Position numbers and translations under genes: made by a program. From contig NC_014391.1 in the NCBI RefSeq assembly GCF_000145235.1, positions 2,046,001-2,110,000 on the forward strand: a stretch of 64,000 bases of DNA. Direction: 5' to 3'. The stretch is from Micromonospora aurantiaca ATCC 27029. Its GTDB lineage: Bacteria; Actinomycetota; Actinomycetes; Mycobacteriales; Micromonosporaceae. A model generated the notes under the pieces. That model was not told the origin of the DNA and did not search any database. It was given only the letters and a program-made list of their open reading frames with translations. This document shows, in pieces, positions 58,671 through 64,000 of the stretch; position 1 is the stretch's first letter, and every line of letters begins with the position of its first letter.

Positions 58671-59315
58671 TCAGAACAGGCGGGGCGTGACCACCGAGAC
58701 CACAGTCGTCACCGCGTCGGTGTCGTTGTAGAGCTGGTGCGGCACCGACGAGCGCAGGTGCACGCTGTCGCCCGGGAACAGCCGGTGCTCGACGCCCTCG
58801 ACCTCGTAGAGCAGCTCGCCGGAGATGACGTACGCGAACTCCTCGCCCCGGTGACCGTACGCGTTCTCCCGGCGCCCGCCCGGCGCGATGTGCACGAGCA
58901 TCGGTTCGAGCACCAGGTCCGGCCCGCGGTCGGAGAGCATGCGGTAGGTCTGCTGCCCGGACACGTACTGCGTGGCGGCCGTCTCCGCCCTGGTCAGCGT
59001 GAAGTGCCGGGGAAGCGAGGAGACGGTGCTGTCCGGTGCGGCGGTGCCGGCGTCGAAGAAGTCGGCCACCGACCGGTCGAGCGCCTTGGCGACGCTGCCG
59101 AGCGCGGTCAGCCCGATGGAGGAGATGCCCCGCTCGACCTGGGACAGGAAGCCGATGGACAGCCCGGAGCGGGAGGCGAGGCCGCGCAGCGTCAGCCCGC
59201 GCTCCTTGCGGTAGCGCCGGATCCGGCCGCCGACGACGCCCGCGGGCGTGTTCTCGTCCGCGGCGCCACCGGAGCCGGCCTGCTCCGACGGCGGCTGACT
59301 GTTCATGGGCCGCAC
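58671..59315 (-). CDS. XRE family regulator with C-terminal cupin sensor
   Basis: About 214 aa from a GTG at 59315, chosen because AGGAGG lies 5 bases upstream; an ATG at 59306 is the alternative. The XRE helix-turn-helix is GGRIRRYRKERGLTLRGLASRSGLSIGFLSQVERGISSIGLTALGSVAKALDRSVADFF. The cupin has MLVHIAPGGRRENAYGHRGEEFAYVISGELLYEV and FPGDSVHLRSSVPHQLYN with metal-type His/Glu. PuuR-like regulators of this kind repress catabolic operons until the substrate binds the cupin. Convergent with the hyu operon, a natural candidate to regulate it. Confidence 0.88.
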   Translation of the reverse strand: MRPMNSQPPSEQAGSGGAADENTPAGVVGGRIRRYRKERGLTLRGLASRSGLSIGFLSQVERGISSIGLTALGSVAKALDRSVADFFDAGTAAPDSTVSSLPRHFTLTRAETAATQYVSGQQTYRMLSDRGPDLVLEPMLVHIAPGGRRENAYGHRGEEFAYVISGELLYEVEGVEHRLFPGDSVHLRSSVPHQLYNDTDAVTTVVSVVTPRLF

Positions 59316-59348
59316 GGGGACCTCCTGTCGAGGCGGCGGGACGTCCGC

Positions 59349-59377
59349 CGGGATGTTCGATGGTATCGAACATCCCG
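59349..59377. promoter_or_regulatory. Perfect 13-3-13 operator upstream of the XRE-cupin gene
   Basis: CGGGATGTTCGAT-GGT-ATCGAACATCCCG is a 29-base perfect inverted repeat 34 bases upstream of the XRE-cupin start. It suggests autoregulation by the encoded dimer. The inner TGTTCG/CGAACA is similar to, but not the same as, the TGTTCA/TGAACA of the hyu promoter. Confidence 0.75.
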
Positions 59378-59449
59378 GCCGGTCCGCGAGGGGCCGTGCG
59401 GCCGGTTCCCCCACGTCGTCCCGGGTGGACCGCGGCCGGCGTCGCCCGC

Positions 59450-60427
59450 CTACCGCTTCACCAGGTTGCGCAGCGCCCCGAGCAGCGATCGGTGGCTTAC
59501 CTCGGCGTAGATCTTCTTGTCCGAGCCGTACAGGACCACGTACGGGCACTGCTGGTCGTCCCCGCCCATGGTCTTGTCCAGCAGTCGGCGGCCGGTCGCC
59601 ACCTCGTACACCCGCAGGCGGTAGGTGGCCTTCAGCAGCGTCAGCGTGTCCGGCTTCGGGTCGTCGTAGCGGCACTTGCGGATCGTCGCGCCGGTGCTCG
59701 TGCGATCCAGGCAGGCGACCATCTGCACGGTCTTCGGGTCCTCCGACGCCCAGGTCCGCTCCACCCGCTTCGACAGGCCCTCGTCGTAGTAGTAGACCTG
59801 GTCGTGGCGGCGGTTGCCCGTGCCCAGGTCGGTGCCGACGAGCAGTGCCACCGGGTGCGGCGCCGCTCCGGTGCGCCTCGGCGACTGCGGGAAGTAGAGA
59901 ACGCCGTCGCACACGTCGTTGAGATCGGAGATCTGCGCCGCCGGGAAGTCGCTCGGCTGCGGCCCGCGCGCCGACGGCTCCGCGCTCGCCGTCGCACCCG
60001 GCGTGGGCGTCGCGCCGGACGACCGCCAGGGCGCCACCGGCGGCGCGGCGGGCTCCCGCCCGGCCGTCTCGCGGGGCGAGGAACCCAGCAGGAACGCGCC
60101 GCCGATCAGGCCCGAGCACGCCACCAGCAGCAGCACGCTCAGCACCGCGACGGCGACGACCAGACCGCGGCTGCGGCCGGACGACGGCGGGCCGGGTGGC
60201 GGGTACGGCCCGAACGGCGCAGCCGGCGTGGCCGGACCGTACGGCGGACCAGCGATGGGCGGCCCGTAACCCGGAACGGGCGACCCGTGACCCGGCCCGG
60301 TGGCGGGCGGTGGTGGCGGCCCGGGAACGCCGGGCGGCTCGCCGGCCGGCCGCATCCAGGCGGTCTCTCCCCGCTGTTCCGCGTCCCCCGCCGGTCCCTG
60401 CTCGGATCCGGCCCCCGTGTCGGACAT
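59450..60427 (-). CDS. Proline-rich single-pass membrane protein
   Basis: About 325 aa from ATG 60427 with GGGGGA upstream; an ATG at 60433 is also possible. The first about 90 residues are a Pro/Gly-rich cytosolic tail (GPPPPPATGPGHGSPVPGYGPP). One helix follows (LVVAVAVLSVLLLVACSGLIGGAFLL), then a low-complexity Pro/Ala linker. The extracellular C-terminal domain has three or more Cys (DLNDVCDGVLYFPQS, MVACLDRTST, IRKCRYDDPKP, DQQCPYVVLYGSDKK). Domain architecture resembles actinomycete cell-surface proteins of unknown function. Confidence 0.65.
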   Translation of the reverse strand: MSDTGAGSEQGPAGDAEQRGETAWMRPAGEPPGVPGPPPPPATGPGHGSPVPGYGPPIAGPPYGPATPAAPFGPYPPPGPPSSGRSRGLVVAVAVLSVLLLVACSGLIGGAFLLGSSPRETAGREPAAPPVAPWRSSGATPTPGATASAEPSARGPQPSDFPAAQISDLNDVCDGVLYFPQSPRRTGAAPHPVALLVGTDLGTGNRRHDQVYYYDEGLSKRVERTWASEDPKTVQMVACLDRTSTGATIRKCRYDDPKPDTLTLLKATYRLRVYEVATGRRLLDKTMGGDDQQCPYVVLYGSDKKIYAEVSHRSLLGALRNLVKR

Positions 60428-60508
60428 GCGCATTCCCCCGTCGAACCTGTGCGGAGGGCGCAACCTATCAGCCTCGCCGGACCGGAGGAGGCCCCACTAG
60501 GTGGTTGC

Positions 60509-60522
60509 GCTACCTAGGTAGC
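60509..60522. promoter_or_regulatory. Palindromic PadR operator candidate
   Basis: GCTACCTAGGTAGC is a perfect 14-base palindrome 46 bases before the PadR ATG, with further ACTAGGTGG and GCTACC half-sites around it. A likely autoregulatory site overlapping the operon promoter. Confidence 0.6.
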
Positions 60523-60568
60523 GGCGCTACCGTCCGGATGTCGTCCGATCGGGACAGTGCGGAGCGGG

Positions 60569-60907
60569 ATGAACCAGGAACGGCGGGCGCAGTGGCTGCG
60601 CGGGGTGCTCGACCTCTGCGTGCTCGCGCTGCTGAGCCGGGGCGAGTCCTACGGCTACGAGCTGTCCCAGGCGCTGCGGGCCCACGGGCTGGGCGCCGTG
60701 CAGGGCGGCACCCTCTATCCGGTGCTGCTGCGGTTGCAGCGCTCCGGCCTGCTCACCGCGCACTGGCGGGAGGGCGGGACCGGGCCCGCGAGGAAGTACT
60801 ACCGGATCAGCCCGGCCGGCAGCGCGGCGTTGCGGGCGGCCGCGATCGACTGGAGCGCCTTCGCGTCGAGCGTGGGCACGATACTGCGCGAGGAGCCGAA
60901 GCGGTGA
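60569..60907 (+). CDS. PadR family transcriptional regulator
   Basis: 112 aa from ATG 60569 with GGAGCGG. Winged-helix sequence: LRGVLDLCVLALLSRGESYGYELSQALRAHGLGAVQGGTLYPVLLRLQRSGLLTAHWREGGTGPARKYYRISPAG. The Tyr-Gly-Tyr-Glu-Leu and the GTLYPxLxRLxxxGL block are family hallmarks. It overlaps the ABC ATPase start (GTGA), forming a PadR-ABC operon in which it probably represses transporter expression until an inducer such as an antibiotic is bound. Confidence 0.92.
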   Translation: MNQERRAQWLRGVLDLCVLALLSRGESYGYELSQALRAHGLGAVQGGTLYPVLLRLQRSGLLTAHWREGGTGPARKYYRISPAGSAALRAAAIDWSAFASSVGTILREEPKR

Positions 60908-61725
60908 ACCACGAACCCTGGCTCGCCGCCCTGACCGGCGAGCTGCGCCGGCACGGGGTGGGGCCCGACCTGACCGGTCACGTCGTCGCCGAGGCGGCCA
61001 CCCACCTGCTCGACAGCGGGGAGTCGCCGCTGCGGGTCTTCGGCGCGCCGGAGACGTACGCCCGGGCGGTGGTCGACAGCCTCGGTGGCCCCGACGTGCG
61101 ACCGCCGCGCCGCCAGCCCGGACCGGTGCGGCTCGCCGCGCGCGGCATCACCAAGCGCTACCGGGGGCGGACCGTCCTGGACCGGGTCGACCTCACCGTC
61201 CGGGCGGGCCAGATCGCGGCGGTGGTCGGTGCCAACGGCGCCGGCAAGAGCACCTTCCTGCGGATCTGCGCCGGCCTGCTGAGCCCGGAGGCGGGCACCG
61301 TCGAGGTGCACGGCACGCTCGGCTACTGCCCGCAGGACGGCGGCACCGCCGAGTTCCTCAGCCCGGACGAGCACTTCGTGCTGATCGGCGCCGGCCGGGG
61401 GCTGGGCCGGACGGCGGCCCGTCGGGCCGGTCGCGCGGAGGCGGCCGGGCTGGAGTGGACACCGCCGCGACGCATCCAGGCCCGGCACCTCTCCGGCGGC
61501 ACACGGCAGAAGCTCAACCTGGTGCTGGCCCGGCTCGGCGAGCCGGACGTGCTGCTCCTCGACGAGCCCTACCAGGGGTTCGACAGGGGCACCTACCTCG
61601 ACTTCTGGCACGAGGTGTGGCGCTGGCGCGACGCCGGCAAGGCCGTCGTGGTCGTCACCCACCTGCTCAACCAGCTCGACCGCGTCGACGTCGTGCTCGA
61701 CCTGGCCGGGGAGCGTGACGCGTGA
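60904..61725 (+). CDS. ABC transporter ATPase with N-terminal HAAS-like domain
   Basis: 273 aa from GTG 60904. The first about 65 residues (WLAALTGELRRHGVGPDLTGHVVAEAATHLLDSGESPLRVFGAPETYARAVVDSLGG) resemble the HAAS/DUF1700 anti-sigma-like membrane-associated domain usually encoded as a separate PadR-linked protein. The ATPase has VVGANGAGKSTFLRICAGL, HLSGGTRQKLNLVLARLG, VLLLDEPYQGFD and VVVTHLLNQLDRV. It exports or inserts an unknown substrate with the ABC-2 permease next door (GTGA overlap). The fusion itself is noteworthy. Confidence 0.87.
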   Translation: MNHEPWLAALTGELRRHGVGPDLTGHVVAEAATHLLDSGESPLRVFGAPETYARAVVDSLGGPDVRPPRRQPGPVRLAARGITKRYRGRTVLDRVDLTVRAGQIAAVVGANGAGKSTFLRICAGLLSPEAGTVEVHGTLGYCPQDGGTAEFLSPDEHFVLIGAGRGLGRTAARRAGRAEAAGLEWTPPRRIQARHLSGGTRQKLNLVLARLGEPDVLLLDEPYQGFDRGTYLDFWHEVWRWRDAGKAVVVVTHLLNQLDRVDVVLDLAGERDA

Positions 61726-62408
61726 GCCGGACCCTGGTGGTGGCCGAGGCCGCCCTGCGCGAGCTGCTGCGCCGCCGTACCGTGCTGGTCATCCTGCTGC
61801 TGATGCCGCTGGCGTTCTATCTGAGCCGCCGCGGCGACCACCTCGGACAGTCGATCCGCTTCGTCTGCCTCGGCCTGGGCTGGGCGCTCAGCACCGCCGC
61901 GCTGTTCGCGGGCAGCGCGGCGCGCGGCATCGAACCCCGCCTGCGGCTCTCCGGCTACGGCAGCCGGCACCTGGTGCTCGGCCGGCTGCTCGCGCTGTGG
62001 ACCGTCGGCATGCTCCTCTCCACTCCGTACTTCCTGCTCGTCCTGGCCGACCAGCGCGACGTCCGGTACGGCGCGATCGCCCTGATCATGGCGCTGACCG
62101 TGTTCGTGTCGGTGCCGTTCGGCCTGCTGCTGAGCGCCGTGCTGCCGCGCGAGCTGGAGGGCACGCTGGTGCTGCTCACAGTGGTCGGTCTCCAGATGGT
62201 GATGGACCCGGCGGGCAGCGCCACCCGCGCGTTGCCGTTCTGGTTCAGCCGCGAGCTCGCCACGTACGCCGTCGACCACACCGACGGCGGCTACCTCAAC
62301 CGCGGCCTGACCCACGGGCTGGCCTTCGCTGTCGCACTCACGCTGCTGGTCGTGGCGGCCGCCGCGGTGCGGCTGCGGCAGCGCCGCCACCTGCGCCTGG
62401 CCACCTGA
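61722..62408 (+). CDS. ABC-2 type transporter permease
   Basis: 228 aa from a GTG overlapping the ATPase stop. About six hydrophobic helices: TVLVILLLMPLAFYL, FVCLGLGWALSTAALFAGSAA, LVLGRLLALWTVGMLLSTPYFLLVLA, IALIMALTVFVSVPFGLLLSAVLP, GTLVLLTVVGLQMVMDP, and a last one AFAVALTLLVVAAAAVRL. The family forms homodimeric export pores. It works with the ATPase encoded upstream under PadR control. Confidence 0.87.
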   Translation: MSRTLVVAEAALRELLRRRTVLVILLLMPLAFYLSRRGDHLGQSIRFVCLGLGWALSTAALFAGSAARGIEPRLRLSGYGSRHLVLGRLLALWTVGMLLSTPYFLLVLADQRDVRYGAIALIMALTVFVSVPFGLLLSAVLPRELEGTLVLLTVVGLQMVMDPAGSATRALPFWFSRELATYAVDHTDGGYLNRGLTHGLAFAVALTLLVVAAAAVRLRQRRHLRLAT

Positions 62409-62460
62409 CCGGCGGGGGCGGCGGACCGGACCCGGTCGCCGGGCGTGGCAGGATCGGCGG

Positions 62461-64000
62461 GTGCAGATCGGGTTGCTCGGGCCGTTCCAGGTCACCACGG
62501 ACGGTGGCGTACCGGCCGACGTGCCGGGCGCGCGGCTGCGCGGGCTGCTGGCCGCCCTCGCGCTCCAGCCCGGCCGCGTGGTCCCGAAGGCGACGCTCGT
62601 CGACTGGATCTGGGGCGAGCAGCCGCCCGCCGACGCCGCGAACGCGCTGCAACGGCTGGTCTCCCGGCTGCGCAAGGCGCTGCCGGCGGGCGCCGTCGAC
62701 GGGCTGCCCGACGGCTACCGGCTCGCCGTCGAGCCCGACGCCGTCGACGCCGTACGGTTCGAGCGTCTCGTCCGCCGGGCCCGCGACGGCGACGGGCCGC
62801 AGCGGGTACGGCTGCTGCGCGAGGCGCTGGGCCTGTGGCGCGGCGACGCGCTGCGCGACATCGGCCTGCCCGACAGTCCGGCGCTCGACGCGGCGGCCAC
62901 CCGGCTGGAACGGCTGCGCCTGACCGCGACGGAGGACCGGTACGACGCCGAGATCGGGCTCGGCCGGGAGGCCGACCTGATCCCGGAGCTGACCGACCTG
63001 GTGGCCGCCCATCCCGTGCGCGAGCGGCTCGCCACGGCGCTGATGCGCGCGCTCGTCGCGGCCGGCCGCGACACCGAGGCGCTGCTGGTCTACCAGCGCA
63101 CCGCCGACGCGCTCGCCGACGCGCTGGGCGCCGACCCGTCGCCGGAGCTGTCGGCGCTGCACGTCGCCCTGCTGCGCGGCGAGACGGTACGCCGGGAGGA
63201 CACCCGCCGCACCAACCTGCGCGCCGAGCTGACCAGCTTCGTCGGCCGGGACGCCGACCTCACCGCGGTCGGCACGCTGGTGGCCGAGCACCGGCTCACC
63301 ACGCTCACCGGCCCGGGCGGCTCCGGGAAGACCAGGCTGGCCACGGAGACCGGGCGCCGGATGACGGGCGACCTGCCGGACGGCGTGTGGCTGGTGGAGT
63401 TCGCCGCCGTCAGCGCCGGCGGGGACGTGGTGCAGGCGACGATCTCCGGGCTCGGCCTGCGCGACGCGCTGCTCGGCGACGCGGGCAGCGCGGAACCGGC
63501 CGACCGGCTCGTCGCGGCGATCCGGGACCGGGAGATGCTGCTGATCCTGGACAACTGCGAACACGTCGTCGACCAGGCGGCGGCGCTGGCGCACCGGCTG
63601 CTCGGCGAGTGCCGGCGGCTGCGGATCCTGGCCACGAGCCGGGAACCGCTCGGCATCACCGGGGAGGCGCTGTGGCCGGTCGCGCCGCTGGGCCTGCCGG
63701 ACGGCGACGCCCCGATCGCCGAGGTCGAGTCGTCGCCCGCCGTGCGCCTGCTGCGGGACCGGGCCGCGGCGGTACGCCGGGACCTCGCCTTCGACGCCCG
63801 GGCCGCGACGACGATGGCGCGGATCTGCCGGGCGCTCGACGGCATGCCGCTGGCGATCGAACTGGCCGCGGCGCGGCTGCGCACCATGTCCGTCGACCAG
63901 CTCGCCACCCGGCTCGACGACCGGTTCCGGCTGCTCACCGGCGGCAGCCGGACCGCCCTGCCCCGGCACCGGACGCTGCGCGCGATGGTCGACTGGAGCT
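62461..64000 (+). CDS. AfsR/SARP-type regulator with BTAD and NB-ARC domains, 3' end beyond the window
   Basis: Opens at GTG 62461 and stays open for 513 codons to the window edge. The winged helix starts VQIGLLGPFQVTTDGGVPADV with LLAALALQPGRVVPKATLVDWIWGEQPPADAANALQRLVSRLRKAL. The BTAD runs from about residue 95 to 240 (VRFERLVRRARDGDGPQRVRLLREALGLWRGDAL, then DPSPELSALHVALLRG). The NB-ARC ATPase has FVGRDADLTAVGTLVAEHRLTTLTGPGGSGKTRLA, LLILDNCEHVVDQAA and LATSREPLGITGEALWPV. A C-terminal TPR or LuxR domain may follow beyond the edge. Possibly controls the adjacent PadR-ABC unit or a secondary-metabolite cluster to the right. Confidence 0.87.
   Translation, partial: MQIGLLGPFQVTTDGGVPADVPGARLRGLLAALALQPGRVVPKATLVDWIWGEQPPADAANALQRLVSRLRKALPAGAVDGLPDGYRLAVEPDAVDAVRFERLVRRARDGDGPQRVRLLREALGLWRGDALRDIGLPDSPALDAAATRLERLRLTATEDRYDAEIGLGREADLIPELTDLVAAHPVRERLATALMRALVAAGRDTEALLVYQRTADALADALGADPSPELSALHVALLRGETVRREDTRRTNLRAELTSFVGRDADLTAVGTLVAEHRLTTLTGPGGSGKTRLATETGRRMTGDLPDGVWLVEFAAVSAGGDVVQATISGLGLRDALLGDAGSAEPADRLVAAIRDREMLLILDNCEHVVDQAAALAHRLLGECRRLRILATSREPLGITGEALWPVAPLGLPDGDAPIAEVESSPAVRLLRDRAAAVRRDLAFDARAATTMARICRALDGMPLAIELAAARLRTMSVDQLATRLDDRFRLLTGGSRTALPRHRTLRAMVDWS

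Overview
The window is very GC-rich with near-universal G/C third positions. It carries many secreted CBM2- and CBM13-bearing carbohydrate enzymes, SARP/AfsR-type regulators, PadR pairs and F420-type (PPOX, LLM) enzymes. This points to a filamentous actinomycete, most likely a Micromonosporaceae member (Micromonospora-like); that placement is inference from gene content. No tRNA, rRNA, CRISPR array, transposase or integrase was recognised.

Left part (1-26.9 kb): a patchwork of small transcription units. They include a FAD monooxygenase with a divergent PadR regulator and frameshifted membrane partner; a formamidase operon (fmdB-fmdA, perhaps with a cupin gene); a secreted FN3-CBM2 protein plus a GH53 endo-galactanase; a DoxX protein; an M50-like membrane metalloprotease; an AfsR-type regulator; a secreted protein with a NucA/NucB-like nuclease end followed by a SUKH-like putative immunity gene; an SRPBCC protein; a CBM2 protein with a Cip1-like domain; an XRE/MmyB regulator with a divergent SDR; an SPFH/zinc-ribbon pair; a GtrB-type glycosyltransferase with a polytopic partner; a DinB-like protein; and a PPOX protein.

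Carbohydrate island (27-34.1 kb, minus strand): a three-gene run of GH59 (galactocerebrosidase family), GH43-CBM6-CBM2 and a GDSL esterase whose CBM13 is cut by an in-frame amber codon. Upstream of it lies a CE1-like esterase-CBM2 gene. LacI-type operator-like palindromes precede the GH59 gene and the esterase gene. With the GH53 gene this suggests attack on plant arabinogalactan and feruloylated side chains.

Transport/catabolic island 1 (34.4-42.2 kb): a divergent ROK repressor, then a sugar-type binding lipoprotein, a phosphotriesterase-family (Php) hydrolase, a ROK kinase, an RbsC-type permease, a YhfX-like PLP enzyme and an ABC ATPase. The operon ends at a strong terminator. It pairs Php and YhfX, which also sit together in the E. 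coli yhf operon, with a dedicated ABC importer.

Transport/catabolic island 2 (42.3-58.65 kb): thirteen co-directional, mostly overlapping genes. They encode a peptide-type ABC importer (binding protein, two permeases, fused double ATPase), a HyuA with two tandem HyuB copies, an amidohydrolase, a SnoaL-like protein, a quinone-oxidoreductase-like MDR enzyme, a TIGR04076 protein, an LLM flavin oxidoreductase and a fusion alpha/beta-hydrolase. An array of GTGAAC/GTTCAC hexamers lies over its promoter region, and the terminal hairpin repeats the same hexamers. A convergent XRE-cupin regulator with a perfect 13-3-13 operator flanks it. This looks like a complete import-and-degrade pathway for an unidentified N-containing (lactam, hydantoin or imide-like) compound, and is the best candidate here for an undescribed system.

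Right end (59.4-64 kb): a proline-rich membrane protein, a PadR/ABC-2 transporter operon and the start of a second AfsR-like regulator that runs off the edge.
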